A stretch of DNA of 64,000 nucleotides, taken from positions 128,688-192,687 of the forward strand of contig NW_020194659.1 of NCBI RefSeq assembly GCF_002865645.1, written 5' to 3'. This stretch comes from Hyaloscypha bicolor E (Eukaryota; Ascomycota; Leotiomycetes; Helotiales; Hyaloscyphaceae). Positions 12,343-25,844 of the stretch are shown in pieces (within the stretch, counting starts at the first letter, position 1; every line of letters begins with the position of its first letter). A program made the translations under genes and the position numbers. The notes under the pieces are model-generated. The model ran no database searches. It saw only the letters and a program-made list of their open reading frames with translations, and was not told the origin of the DNA.

Positions 12343-12652
12343 TGAATATTATAGAAGAGAAACTATAATAAGACAAAAACCTATATAAAGTATACTAGAG
12401 TATAAAATATAACTTAATAGTAAAATAATAAATTAAAAGTATAAATAGTAAAGTATAAATAGTATATAATATATAAAAGCTTAATTAATTAAATATTCGT
12501 AAAGAATTATTTTCTAAATCTATAGAAAAACCAGCTTTCTTATATAATTTCCGCAAGTTATATATAAAAGGCTGCGGCCTTTATTATATAACCTAAACCT
12601 TAAAACTACTAAAATAATATAATTTTTAATAAGTATGGCCTATTATATTATA
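12343..12652 (-). repeat. X1 LTR, left (3' LTR in element sense)
   Basis: 310 bp, matching 25140-25448 base for base over long stretches. It contains the 36-bp palindrome at 12557-12593. On the minus strand a purine-rich stretch (rc of 12653-12675, including AGGGAATCGGA) precedes it as the likely polypurine tract. Confidence 0.85.
12557..12593. repeat. 36-bp palindrome, copy in the X1 left LTR
   Basis: GTTATATATAAAAGGC, centre TGC, then GGCCTTTATTATATAACC. It keeps the GC-rich core better than most copies. The following bases CTAAACCTTA resemble the flank of the Copia 3' UTR copies. Confidence 0.85.
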
Positions 12653-13499
12653 TCCGATTCCCTATTTATTTATACTTGTTCCCTAAATACTAAAAATAAT
12701 AGAAAAATCCTATTTAGAATCCGAAATAATAAAATATTCAAAATTCTTTTCTATTAATTAATCTAATTTTTCTTCTATATACCTAAAATAAGACTTATTA
12801 CCCTTAAATAGTCTTATTTTATATTCCCGAACTTATTTAAAGGTAATTCGAACCCGTTTAGCTATATTCTTATACTAAATCTAATATAGTTCTTTATATT
12901 ACTTAGTATTTGCCTTTAACTATTACTTAATTTCTGCTTTTATTACTAGATATTAAGAAGACTTATTATAGTAAATTATATTATAAATTATACTAATATA
13001 TTTCAAATAAATAGCTTCTTCGAATTTCGTATTATCTATAATATTCTCGAATTAGCTTTTAATAAAAGGGAAAAGCTCTAGATAAGAGGCTTTAATAATC
13101 TTATAAGAAACTCTATTTTCGTATATTCTATTCTTAATAGTAACTAGACTTATTAAAACTATAATAAAAGGCCTATTAAATAGTAAATTATTATTAAGCT
13201 ATTTTTTAACTTATATATTATTTAAGAATTAATACTTTCCTATAATTCCAGACTTATAAATTACCTAGCTAAAGGCATTTATTTATCTAGTTAAATAGAT
13301 TATACTCGGAGTCTTTCTTCCTATTACTTTTAGTAAATATTTACCTATTTCCTTAGTTATTTTAGGCTCAAATTTATTAGAAATAGAGAAGTAATTAATA
13401 TCTTTAAAGAACTTTTTATTAAAAGTAGTAGCCTTCTTATAATTTATAAGAAAAATATAGCTAATATTCTAATACTTTTTACTAAAATAGAATTTGTTA

Positions 13500-15300
13500 T
13501 TTAAAGCTTTAATAATAGCCAGATCTTTAGTATTGCCTTTATACTAATTATAATTAATATTTCTAGAAATAAAATATTAGGCTAGCTAAGAGTAAATAAC
13601 TAGATAAATAGGATACTTATTTAATACTTTATAGAATCCGAGCTATATTAATAAATCTATTATTAAAAATTAAAAAACTAAGGTAAAATAGCTATTATTA
13701 AAATCTTTATATATTAATATATTGTTTTTTTGGAAATAGAATTATAATATCTCTATCTTTTTTATTAAGAGCTCTTAAATACTAAGTTTCTTAATTTATT
13801 TTAGGTAATTTTTCTTATAAATATAACTATTAGTATTTAGATTAATAATACCAGACTCAGGAATATAAACTATAATATTGAATTAGAGCTATAGATTTGG
13901 GCGGAATTAATTAGATATATAGTATTTATATCTATATTTCTTAATTTCCTAGTTTTTAAAAAAGAAATCCCGTATTTCTTTATTTATTCAAGTAATAGAA
14001 ATATGCTTTTTACCTTTAGTAACTTTATAGATCTTAGTAACTAGCTTTAGAATATCCTTAATCTCTTATATATTAATAGAAAGAATATTAGTAAATTACT
14101 AAGTATATATTATATAAAAAGCTTTAAGGAATCCATTATTAATCCTATAGTATTCTTACTTATAAATGGGTCCTATAATACTACTATATACTTTCTTAAA
14201 AGTATATTTATTTTACTAAATAAATATTAACTTCTATTTAACTAGTATCTTATAAGTATACTAAATGCTTTTATTAAGTTTTCTGAACTTAATACCCTTA
14301 GTTTTCTATTTCTTGGTTCTAGATATAATTATAGGAGTTTTCTTAGATAATATCTTTTTCTTTAGAATAAAGAGTTCCTTTTTGCTTTCTTCTAGTTTAC
14401 TAATCTTATACTTAGTTTAGTATTTAGATCTTTACTATTTATTAGAAATCTTAGGCTTAGCTTATTCTTTATTCTTATTAGATCCTTCTTATTTAGTTAT
14501 ACTAGTTCCGCTAGCTTTACTAGTAGTTTTCTTACTAGGCTCTATTAAATTAGCTCTATTTTTCTTAGCTAGATCTAATTAAGTTAAAGCTAAAATTATA
14601 ATAGAGGCTTATTCTTTAGGCTTATTTCGGAAAGCAGGAAAAGGCTTATTATTATAAACTCCCTTAATTAGGATTCCGGAAGTATTAAAGATATACTATC
14701 TGGCTTTAAGATTATTAGCTAATAATAGCTTAAACTTTAATTTTCTATATTCCGAAATAGCTTTAATATACTTAAATACCTTAATAATATCTAATTTAAT
14801 AAATATACTAGTATTTTAATACTTCTTATTCTTAATATACTCTAATATAGCTTTATTAATTAACTAAATAGCTTTATATACTAAAGCTTTTATTTTAAAA
14901 AGAAAATATAACTTCTTATAAATGTTTTTACTAAGGTTATTATAGATATTATTAATATATTAGCTAAAGGCTTTATTATATAATATAACTTTATTCTAAT
15001 TCTTAGTATTAAAACTATTTATTATAGTTTTAATTTTATTAAGCTTCTTTTATTTACTTTTAGTAATATCTTTAATAATATTCTCGAATTCCCTATTATT
15101 AGTTTAGTAATTCCTTAGCTCTTCCTTAGTTAATTCTAGTCTAGTTCTGTCTCTAATAAAGGTTTTCTATTTTAAGAGCTTATTATATATACTACTTAGC
15201 TTATCTAGTATATTTATATTAAATTCGGTAATTATAGCTATTTTTTCTAGTATTAGTAAGCCTTTTATAATTATCTAAGCTTCTTTAATACTCTAAACTT
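13500..15300 (-). pseudogene. Unidentified long reading frame between X1 integrase and 3' LTR (dead)
   Basis: On the minus strand one frame can be read for roughly 1.8 kb with stops that are nearly all TAA or TAG in places where Gln or Arg codons are expected under RIP. The conceptual product is rich in Lys, Glu, Ile and Leu, with a helical, coiled-coil-like N-terminal half, then a basic Lys/Ser-rich linker (around 14400-14600), then a region ending in a PESG-type motif near 13850. I recognise no domain. It lies downstream of pol in the place where some Gypsy lineages carry an extra or env-like gene. X4 breaks off before this region, so no second copy is available for comparison. Confidence 0.5.
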
Positions 15301-15560
15301 TAATATTATTAATCTATAGGCTTTTAATAATACTATGGCTTATAAGAACTAGCTATTATACTTTACTAGCTTAAGAAATCTATATTTTAGTTATTTTATT
15401 ATTTTTAATAAATTATAAAAATATTATTAGTATAATAGTTATAGGTTATAAAATTAAAAGTTCTCGAGGTTATAAGAATTTCTTTTAAATATATTTCAAA
15501 ATAAAGAATAAATTAGAACAGTTTTGGATTATATAAAGGCATTATATATATTCGAGTTTT

Positions 15561-17280
15561 TCTTTTTTCCTAATAAGAAAATAAAGCTAAAATAGTAGTA
15601 TATATAATAAAGAAAATAAATATAATAATTAGATATATTTAAGGTAATATAATTATAAATTAGGAATAATTATAGAAAACAAAATATAGAATTAGGCTTC
15701 TATTATAGAAAAGAATATAAATATATATACCTAAAGAAATATAATTAAAGAAATAATTAGAATAGGTTAAATTAAATAGTAATAATAGAGAAATAAAAAG
15801 ATAATATAATAGAAATATAAATATAATAATAATATTTAAAATATTAGGATATAGAAGAAAATAATAAAAATTTCATAATATAAGTATATTTCGACTTTTT
15901 ATTTATTTGAAAATATTCCTATTAACTCAAAAAATAGTATAAAAGAAGAGAAATAATATAGGAAATATATAAAAAATAAGATATATAAGTATATTAAAGA
16001 TATTAGGAAAATATAAAATAAGTATTAATAGAAAGAAAGTTAGAATAATAGAATTAAGAAATAATTTAGAATAAAATATTACTTTTTCTGAAACTAATCT
16101 ATATCTCTTCTAAAAGCTAATTATATTTATTTAATACTTATTAAAATCGACTTTATATAATATAAAACTATTTAATTAGTTAGGACTTTAAAGTAATATC
16201 TATATTTATAAAGGTAATACTAAAAATATTAAAATATATAGAAAAAAGAACTATAAAATAATATAAATAAAGTTTATAATACTATTATTAAATTTGGAAT
16301 AATTAATATTAAAGTTAATATAAAATATAGAAAGATTAGGTATTCCGAATTAGTATTAAGGATATAAGAATTATTTAGATAATATTTAATAATAAGAATT
16401 AGTAAATTATACTAGCTTTTTAAAGAAGTAACTAATTCCCGGTAATAAAATAGTATTATAGTTAGAGAAAGAATTCTATATAAGAGAAGTTCTTTATAAA
16501 AGTAAAAATATATAATATACTAATTAAGCCTTAATATATATCTTAAGTATAGCTATAATTATATTAAAGAAAAAGTGGGTTTTCTAGTATAAAATAGGCT
16601 TTAAATAAATAGATCTAATTTATCTAATATCCAAAAGATTTCCAGAATTATATATTATTAAATACTTTCGGAAATAACCTTTAGATTTAATAAGATTTCT
16701 CTTTCCTATTATAGGATTTCTAGTTTAGCTATTTCGTCTATATATAACTCCTAATTAGGAAGTTTATTTAAATATTATAAGAAAACTTATAATAGTAATT
16801 CAAATTAAAATCGAGATCTATAAATATTATAATTAAGCTTTAGACTAATATAAGCTACGAGAATAACTAGTTAAAAAGGCAAATAGAGCTTTTAAAAGAT
16901 TTCTAGTTTAGTAAAACATATATAAAAAACTTCTTTTCTTTTTTTCTTTTTTCCTTAATTTCAAATATAGTTACTATTTATTACTATAATTCGGAATTAA
17001 GAGTTTATAAAATAACCACTCGATTTCCTATTTATTTTTATACTAAAAAGAATCTTTTATATTTAATTCCTAAGATCTAGTAATAAAATTTCATATATTA
17101 AGAATACTATCTAGTAATAATAATTAGATAATAATAGGAAATAAGTAATAGTAAAGCTCGTCTGATTTCCGGAATAATAGTCTAATAATAATATTCTCTA
17201 AAAGTTATAAATAATAATTAGAAGAAAAAATTAAAAGATATATAAAAAATTAAAGATAATAAGCTTTATTTCAGATTAAA
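15561..17280. other. X1 non-coding interval between pol and the extra frame
   Basis: AT-rich sequence with no reading frame I can follow. It is conserved in X4 (39.0-41.1 kb, inverted) and, from 16520, in X3 (26130-26900), so it belongs to the element. It includes A-rich purine runs at 15590-15900. Confidence 0.6.
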
Positions 17281-20200
17281 AAAAACCCCTATTATTAGAT
17301 ACTTTTTCTTAGTTCTCTATAAAAGAAATATATTTTACTTTTTCTAATTCTAGTAACTCTAAAATATATATAATAATACTAGTAGCTTTTTTAATTTCCT
17401 AAATATTATTTTATTTATAATACTTTATAACTATTTCCTTTTCTAGTTCTATATCTATTTTAAAATATTTATTTATAAATATATACTTATTATTAACTTT
17501 ATCTTTAAAGAAATACCAGAATTTATTTCTTTTAATAAATTATTTAAGTTAATTCCTAGTATATATTCTTTAAAATATAATACTATTAAGTTCTTCTAGT
17601 ATATAGTATTCTTTTAGTTAATTTATATATCTTATTTTATATAGCCTAAGCTAGTAATATAATAGTTTTATATTTCTTAACTTATTTTAATCTATTAATT
17701 TAATATTATATATAAGAACTAGATTCTTTTTAGAAATAGGTTTTAAATAAATCTAGTAAATAGTATTAAATTATTTCTTTTTCTCTTAGTATTATTTATT
17801 TTTCTTTATTCTAGCTTCTTTAATATCTTTATTTCTTATTTATATTTACTTTATATATATTTCTAGAAGTATTTCTTTATTATAGACTTTATCTTATTTA
17901 AGTATTTTTTAGATTAGAAAATATATTTCTATAAATAATACTATTTCTTTATTATAAATTATATAGAAAAGAATAAATCTAGTTAGTTTATATATAATAA
18001 TTTAGTTAGTAAATAGAATATATAATAGTAAATTTACCTAAGGCTTCTTTCTATCTATTATAAATACTATAAGTACTTAAATAATTAGTTAATATCCTCT
18101 TTTAATTATACTATTTCCTTTAGAATTATAGACTAAAATAATAATTCTATTAATTTCTAGCTTATTAAATTCCTGAATTATTACTTCTTTAAATTCCGAT
18201 CTACTATTTATCTTAAGCTATTTAAATAAACTATATTTATAAATAATTTCTTTTTAAATAAACTTAGTAATTTTCTTATTAGTTAGGTTCTTTAAAGATC
18301 TAGCTTTAATTTATCCTAAGAAGTTATTTCTAGTAATAACTAGTAAGTTATATTCTTTATAGTCTAGTAATTTAATTATATTAATCCCAAGATAATAGAA
18401 AAGAAATATAGCTTTTATTAGATATAAAGCTTCTTTTTATTTTATTTTACTTTTATATTAATAGATCTTATAAGTATTAATATATTTCCGTATATAATTA
18501 TAATAACTTTCCTAGTAATAGTAGCTAGCTACTAAGTAAAAAATATTTTCTTTTTCTATATATCTAATCTTATTATATAATTCTTTAATAATAATTTCCC
18601 TTTATTCTTAATTATTAATAATAAGCCAAAACAAATATATTTTGGATATAACTTTCTATAGTAACTAATCTCTTATATTATAATTTAAAGCTTCTTTACT
18701 TAACTTTCGAAACTCGGCTCTAGATATTCTTTCTAGTCTAGAGAATATTATAAGATATTATATAATATTCTAGTATTATTCGAAATAGCTATTATCTAAA
18801 GAATCTAATAAAATAATTAGGTTATTAAGTAAAGTATAGGAGTTAGTATTATTATTTACTATTTTACTAGAGATTATATATAAAAGGCTATAGCTTTTAT
18901 TATATAACTTCCGGATTTTATTATTTTTTAATATTACTAATTTGCTTCCAAATATAATAAGGCTTTAATTATTAATTTCTAGTAACTAGATATTATTATT
19001 CAAATATCTAGTAAAGGTCTTAGGAATTAGATTTCTTAAAATAATATTATATAACTAAACCAGAACTACTTTCTTTAATTAAACTTTCCGTCTAATACGT
19101 ACTATTCTAATAGTATTAAGCTTTATTACTAATTATTTATTAATATTCTTATTATTTTCGGTATTATTTTCTTACTATAGATGTCTTAATAATCTATTAG
19201 TAATAGTATACTTGGTTCCTTTAATATACTTGACTTTAAAATCAAATAATTAAATCTATACTAGCTAGTAAGTAACTAGAGCTCCAGGAAAATCTATAGC
19301 CGCTTTATTTAGCTATATAATAAGTATATTAGTATCTAGTTCAAGAATAAAATAAACTTCATATAGCCAGAATTATACTTTCTATAAATACTTTACTAGC
19401 CTTTAGTATTCTTTCTTAGTAATATTATATTTCTATTTAGTATTATTCTAGATTTTAGACTCATATTATATAATTCTCTTTTTCCCTTTTTTATTATATT
19501 AATTAAGAATTCCGCCCTATTTATCTAGGCTAGTATTTACTACTAATATAATTATTCCCTAACCTTCTAATAGATTATAATATAACTTATAAAGTATTAG
19601 AATAATAGTAAGCTTTTCTTAAAAGATTCATATAGCTAGTACTTATTTATTACTCTAGTTCTATATTATATCTTTCCTTATTAAGTAGTAAATAGGTTTA
19701 GTAATAATTATAAAGCCTTTAATCCAAATATAATAATAAATAATAATTCTAATAAATACCTTGCCTTTAATTATACTATTATAATATTTCTATTTTAATA
19801 TCTTAGTAATTCCTGAGCTTAAAAGGCTTCTTTTAAGTACTTTATAAATAAAGCTAATAATAATTATATTATTATAATAGAATTATAATTTTTCTTTAAT
19901 ACTAGCTCTGGCTTATTTAATTCTATCTAAAGTTATATCTAGATTTTAAAAGTATTTAAATATAAAATACCGAATTTCAGGTAAAATAAGCTATTTATTA
20001 TAATTTATATAAGGTCTCTTAACTCTAATATTATTAATAAATAGTATAGTAATTTTAGAAAACAGATTCTCTAAAATAGTTATAATAACTTATATAAATT
20101 ATATAATGGAATTAGTAGCTCCCTAAGATAATATAATTATTCTTAATAGTTCTAGAAATATTATAAATATAGTCAAATCTCTACTATAGGTATCTAATAT

Positions 20201-22000
20201 AAGTTAATTATATCCGGAAAAGAAATTAATTAGAAAAATATAAATATATCTAGTAAATTTCTCTAAGATCTTATTAGTAAATAGGAATAAGTTAGTATCT
20301 TATAGGATTACTAAATTCATCTTTATAATAGTATTAATTAGTCTATAAGTTCTAGTAACCTTCTTTATAACTAAGAACTATAGATTTTAATAAGGTCTAT
20401 TATATTTCTTAAAAACTTTATAATCTAGATATTCTAATAGTATTTTTATTATTACTAGTACTAGAGCTTTAAAATATAAGAAATTCTTCTCTTACTAGGC
20501 CTTATATTTAATAGTCTTAATTAGAATAAATAGGCTAATATCCTTATAAATCTTTCCTATTTCTTTCTAATTAAATATAATTATATCTTTTTAATTAATT
20601 ATTAATTCTTGAAATATAACTAGTTTCTTTTTCTAGAGCCAGTTACTCATATCTAATTATTTAAAATATTTCGGAATAAGTTATAAATCTCTTAAAATAG
20701 CTAATATCCTTAGTAAAAAGTAGTTCTTATACTTTCTAGTATACTTCTATAAGTATTCTCTAGCTTTGGATTTCTTAAACTAGTCCGGATATTTACTAGG
20801 GCCTTTTCTAGTTCTATTATTAGTATTTACTAATTAAATCTTCTTATTCTTTATTTTATATATTCCCGTAACTAGAAATAAACTATAATTATTATCTTTT
20901 TCTTTAAAAGCTATAGCTATTTTCTCTAGTATTCTTTTTATCTAATTTCTGAAATTTATAACCTTTCTATTTAGCTTCTTTCTAGTTAGGTATAAAGAAT
21001 ATCTTTTTGTCTAGTATTTTAATATATCTTTCTTAAGCTCCTATATATTCCAGAATTTTATCTAGTCTTAGGTTTTATATTTCTTAGCCTCGGAAATATA
21101 TTTCTTTATTATTAGAAAATACTATTTTATTTCTTTTTCAGAAATATCTCTATTTAATATCCTTTTTACTTCTCTTTTTATTAAATCCGGAATTATTCTT
21201 AATAATATTCTAATTAGAGCCTTTTTTATTTTAGTTTCTTTAAAAATATTATTAATTTTCTAAACTCCTAAACCCAAAATAAAAGAATTTATAAGAAATC
21301 CCGGCATTTTCTTATTTCTTATAATATTATTACTAGTTATAATATTAGATTCTATTTTTATTTCTTATTTTTAGTTTCCTGCTTTATATTACTTAATTAC
21401 TTAATTCTAGAAACTTAATACTTTTAAACTATTACTTTCTTCTATTTCCCGGTATTTTTTAAAAATAGAATAATTATAATAATATAGGTATTCTAGTTAT
21501 TTTTAGGGTTAGTAAATCTTTTATTCTATAAACTATTACTCCTATATATAATTTTTATTTTTATTTTTATTAAAAATAATTAACTAAATAGAATTTTTAA
21601 AGCTTCTTTAACTAGAAAGAATATATTTTTATATCCTATTTCGTCTATAACCTTAGCTCTAAGCTTTACTATTCCTATAAATTCAAATTCTATTCTAGTA
21701 ATAGTAAATATTTAATAATTTATAGTATTATATACTATTTTACTAATATTTCTAAAGATCTTTTTAGGAAAAATATTAATTTTAGCTCTAGTATTAATTA
21801 TTTCTTTATATTTAATACTTCTTTAAGGTTCTTGAAATATGAATTAGAAATATAAAAATTATATAATATATTTATAAGCTAGTAATATCCGAATATTAAT
21901 ACTATTACCTTTAAATTAAATAATTTTATTAGTATTAAATACCTGAGCTAGTATTTCTAATTCCTTAAATATTCTATTTATTATATAAGCTATAGCTACT
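17280..22000 (-). pseudogene. X1 pol: RT, RNase H, integrase (dead)
   Basis: Minus-strand reading, coordinates descending. The RT has a recognisable 'TYRLIN' segment near 20320, the LPQGATN block (as LS.GATN) near 20120-20146 and the catalytic box as FINN near 20030-20045, where both Asp codons have become Asn. RNase H follows to about 19200. Integrase occupies about 18630-18060, with the zinc-finger part first and then the core; the same blocks are clearer in X4. This is the pol type of long Gypsy elements common in Pezizomycotina. A copy of the 36-bp palindrome interrupts the stretch between RNase H and integrase at 18872-18909. Stops throughout. Confidence 0.82.
18872..18909. repeat. 36-bp palindrome, copy inside X1 pol
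   Basis: ATTATATATAAAAGGCTATAGC followed by the complementary arm TTTTATTATATAACT, between the RNase H and integrase regions. Equivalent copies lie at the same site in X3 (28487-28522) and X4 (37299-37334), so it predates the spread of the family. Confidence 0.8.
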
Positions 22001-22299
22001 AGTTCTATAGATCTTCTAGTATATCTAACTATACTTAATATAATAGTATTTCCTATTTATAAAATAGTAAGATAAGAAGTATTATTCTTAATTTATTAAT
22101 TCTAAAATATAATAACTAAATCTAGTATTTTTAAAATATTAATAAGTATTCTTATTTCTTTCTAAATCTATAGAAATAAAATAATTACTTTCCTTAGTAA
22201 TCTTATTAGAATATTATTAATTTCAGGAGTCCTATATTTATTATAATTAAAAGTATACTAAATTCCTAATTCGTCTTATTTATCTCTAGAAGTATTAAT

Positions 22300-24700
22300 A
22301 TTTATATCCTTAGCTAGGCTATTTTCTTATTTATTACTTCTTAAAATAGTATTCTTCTGGCCTCTTATATAAGATAGCTTTTCTTTTACTCTAACTCGTT
22401 TTTAGAAAACCTTTTTAGCTATTTCTATTTCTTTTCCTTTTTTTCTTAATAAGAAACCTATTATAGTATTAATAAAAATACTATTTATAACTAAATCTTA
22501 ATATTATTTATTAATTTCAGAACCTAAAATATTAGTAATTCTAATATAATTTCTTCTAATATAAAGCAGCTATTTAGATTCTCTAGATATAATTTACTTA
22601 CTTTTATATATAAATCCTGGTTTACTAGTTTTCTTTTTCCTTTCTTGCCTAATAAACTAGGTATTCCCTATTAATTTCTAGATATTTTTGGATTAAATAT
22701 TTAAGTTATAATTAAATTCTTCTTTTTAGACTTAAGAAATAATTTAGTTAAACTACTAGTATTTATTAGTAAGGAAAAAGGAAATACTTTCTTATCTAGG
22801 CTTAAATAACTCTTTATACTATCTTCTATTAAATTAGTAAATATATTTATAATTTATAAGTTTTTTTATTAATAAGTAATAAAACTAAAAAATATAAATA
22901 TATTTTAGATTAATATTATTATTCTTATTTCTATTATAGTACTTATAATAAATTCATTTTCTTAATTCTGGGTTTATATTATAGGTTATATTAACTTAAA
23001 TAGTATTTTCTAATTATATTTAAAACTAGCTTTTTCTAGAATATAGTTATTTAGATTCTTTATCTAGTTTAGTTTAATTATTATAGCTACTATAATATTC
23101 TTTATATTCTTTATTATAACTTCTAGTATATTTTTTCTAAAGACCCGAATTATACTTACTAGGCTATTAATACTATTATACTAGCTATAATTAACTAGGT
23201 TATATAAACAGGCTATAAATATTCTCTCGAATTATAATAATAGCTATATTAAGTTATTTTTATAGGTTCTCTTAAGTTATAGTAGTAATAAATAGTTTTT
23301 CTAGACTTTTTACTAGCTAGTTAATATTATTTCTCTTGGATTTACTACTTTTAGTAGGTTTTATATAATTAGCTATAGGCTAGGTTCTTTTCTTACTTAT
23401 ATTTATAATAGCTTTAGAAAATATAATAAGAGAAACTAGTAAAGAATAATTATTTTCTGGCTTAGGAATTATATTATAAACTATTATATTTAAATATTCT
23501 TATCTAAATCTAGATATATCTAAATTATTAATAATATTAAAATAGTATTTCTTTTCTTTATACTAATAAAATATTATTACCTTCTTATATATCTTATTAT
23601 ATTTATAAATAGAAATATCTATAAACTCGAAATTCGTATTCTTAAAAATATAATCTTTTACTAAAATAGATAATTTTCTTATAAATTCTCGGTTATAAGT
23701 AATTTCATTTATTTCTTTCCTTTTTAGTAATTTCTTTAATACTTTATTAAATATATTAATATAAAATTTAGATAAGATTTCTTTATTCTAGGCTTATATA
23801 ATAATCTAATTAAGAAAATTATAACTAATTTTAAGTATTTCCTAGTTATATTCTCGGAATTCCTTTAGTAAGGCCTTAAAGAACTTAGTTTCCTAGTAAT
23901 TTCCTGAATTATTAGTATAGTAGTTCGATATAGCCTTAATCTAATTCTTATAAATAGAAGAAATATAATAGATAATTCTTTTTCTTTTAGTATTATTAGA
24001 AATATAATAGTTCTTATATATATTTATATATTATTCCAAGAATATAGAAATATTACTTCTCTAAAACTATAATACTTTAGGAGCTTCTATAAGTAATAAG
24101 TTCAAATCCGGTATTAGTATATACTTATTCTTAGCTATATTAATCTTAATAATTTCTTTTATAATTAATTATAAAGTTTCTATATCTGAAACTTTTACTA
24201 ATAAGGTTTCTAAAAAACTAACTTCCTATTTAAGTATATCTTTTAGTTTAGAAACCGGAATTAGAAAGAAACTAGTTAATAATAATAAATATAATTAAGA
24301 TTTAAGTTTTAGTATTAGTAGTAATAAGGTAATAGTTTTTCTAGTCTTATTTCTATTACTTATACTTTCTTTCCTATTTCTTTAGCTTAATACCTATAAT
24401 ATTCTCTTTTAATTTTACTAAACTAGATATATTTATTAATACTATTAAAGGTAATAATAAAAATAATAAATATAATTTTACTAATTTTTCTAACTTTTCT
24501 AAATTCTTTTTCGTTTTTCTATTTAGTATTTATTTCTTTCTCTAGAAGCTTCTCTAGTTTATTTATATAATTTCTTATTTCTGATTTTTTTTAAATTCTT
24601 ATTTCTAATTTCTATTTATTATTCTATTTAAAATTAAGGATATTTCCTTTTTTAGATATCTTTTCCGGATTTAGGAATAAGCTTTTCTACTAAAACTAAT
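22300..24700 (-). pseudogene. X1 gag (dead)
   Basis: Minus strand. Near 23212 down to 23160 a former zinc knuckle reads ACLYN-LVNYS, that is CX2CX4HX4C with later Cys and His codons turned into Asn, Tyr or stops. Upstream (higher coordinates) is a capsid-like region, then an Asn/Lys/Ser-rich N-terminal part. The equivalent in X4 is at about 31900-34300 on the plus strand. The start codon is not identifiable. Confidence 0.65.
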
Positions 24701-25139
24701 ATTATCTCTATTCCGGTCTTTATTATAACTAAAAATAATATATAAATTAATAATATAACTTTATTTCCAAATACTAAAGTCTAATTCTAACTAAGGTCTA
24801 ATTTATATTATTTTAGTATAATTTTTCTTATTTTATTTTCTCTATTTCTTTTTTTTCTATAATTAGCCTCTATTTTTATTATTTCTATATATTATACTAG
24901 TAATTATATCTTATGGCTAATTCATATTCAAGTTACTAGATATATTAGAAATTAATATAAGATACTAAAATTAATATTTATATATTCTTAATATTTTAAT
25001 TTTAGGCTTAAGGTATTATAGTAGCCCTTTTTTTTCCCTAACTTACTAAGCTAATAATTCGTCTTATAAATGCTTCTTAGAACTTTATAAAAGTATTACC
25101 TTAACTATAAAGTTTCTATCTTCCCTATATTATTTACTA

Positions 25140-25448
25140 TAAAATATATAGGAAAGAAACTATAATAAAACAAAAACCCATATAAAGTATACTAGAATAT
25201 AAACGTAATTTAATAGTAAAATAATAAATTAAAAGTATAAATAGTAAAGTATAAATAATATATAGTATATAAAAACTTAATTAATTAAATATTTATAAAG
25301 AATTATTTTCTAAGTCTATAGAAAAACTAGCTTTCTTATATAATTTCTATAAGTTATATATAAAAGACTATGGCTTTTACTATATAACCTAAATCTTAAA
25401 ACCGCTAAAATAGTATGATTTTTAATAAGTATAGCCTATTATACTATA
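25140..25448 (-). repeat. X1 LTR, right (5' LTR in element sense)
   Basis: 309 bp, pairing with 12343-12652; contains the palindrome at 25353-25389. The inverted equivalent at the X4 5' end is 31152-31460. The target duplication ATATC follows at 25449-25453. Confidence 0.85.
25353..25389. repeat. 36-bp palindrome, copy in the X1 right LTR
   Basis: GTTATATATAAAAGAC, centre TATGG, then CTTTTACTATATAACC. It has lost part of its GC-rich core to transitions compared with 12557-12593. Confidence 0.85.
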
Positions 25449-25640
25449 ATATCTAGTATCTAGATATCTAGTATTAGACCGGATTAGGAAATTAAATATC
25501 TAGATATCTAATATCTAAATATCTAGTATTTAAATATCTAGTATTAGACCGGATTAGGAAATTAAATAACTAGATATCTAATATCTAGTATCTGGATATC
25601 TAGTATTTAAATATCTAATACTAGGCCAGATTAGGAAATA
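25449..25640. repeat. Tandem array in the Copia A 3' UTR (70-77 bp units)
   Basis: Units begin near TTAGACCGGATTAGGAAATT at 25474, 25544 and, diverged, 25621; spacing is 70 then 77 bp. Between these words lie TATCTAGATATCTAGTATC strings. A single CTAGGCCGGATTAGG-type word occurs in the same UTR at 25764 and in the Copia copy at 54813, so the array is a local amplification of normal UTR sequence. Confidence 0.8.
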
Positions 25641-25677
25641 TAAATATATAAAATAAAATAATATTATAAAAGAAAAG

Positions 25678-25713
25678 GTTATATATAAAAGGCTATAGTT
25701 TTTAATATATAAC
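25678..25713. repeat. 36-bp palindrome, copy in the Copia A 3' UTR
   Basis: GTTATATATAAAAGGCTATAG then TTTTTAATATATAAC. It lies about 130 bp upstream of the 3' LTR, the same place as in the other Copia copies (47973-48008 inverted, 54734-54769). Confidence 0.85.
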
Positions 25714-25844
25714 TAAAACCTTAAAAAGTAATATAGATATATAAAGTATTTGGGAAATCTAATATTAGGCCGAATTAGGAAATTCATATATAATTAGAGA
25801 AAAGTATTATTTTCTGTTTTTTATATTTTTTAGAAAGTTTCTAA

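Larger units (their letters stand above)
12343..25448 (-). mobile_element. X1: large Gypsy-type LTR retrotransposon (13.1 kb, minus strand), RIP-degraded
   Basis: Flanked by perfect target duplications ATATC (12338-12342 and 25449-25453). LTRs are 12343-12652 and 25140-25448, starting TG or TA and ending TA, in the same orientation. Coding is on the minus strand: gag near 22300-24700, pol near 17280-22000, and an additional long degraded frame near 13500-15300 beyond integrase. About 13 kb is long for a Gypsy element; the extra frame accounts for much of the excess. It was inserted in the 3' UTR of Copia A, which resumes at 25454. Two other copies lie in the window: X3 (26130-31151, same orientation) and X4 (31152-41125, inverted). 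Confidence 0.88.

Noticed and set aside
12343..12356. Alternative X1 left end at 12350 with duplication AATAT
   Set aside because: It would make the right LTR end in AT, not TA (from CA). The ATATC solution gives TG...TA ends and nearly equal LTR lengths (310 and 309).
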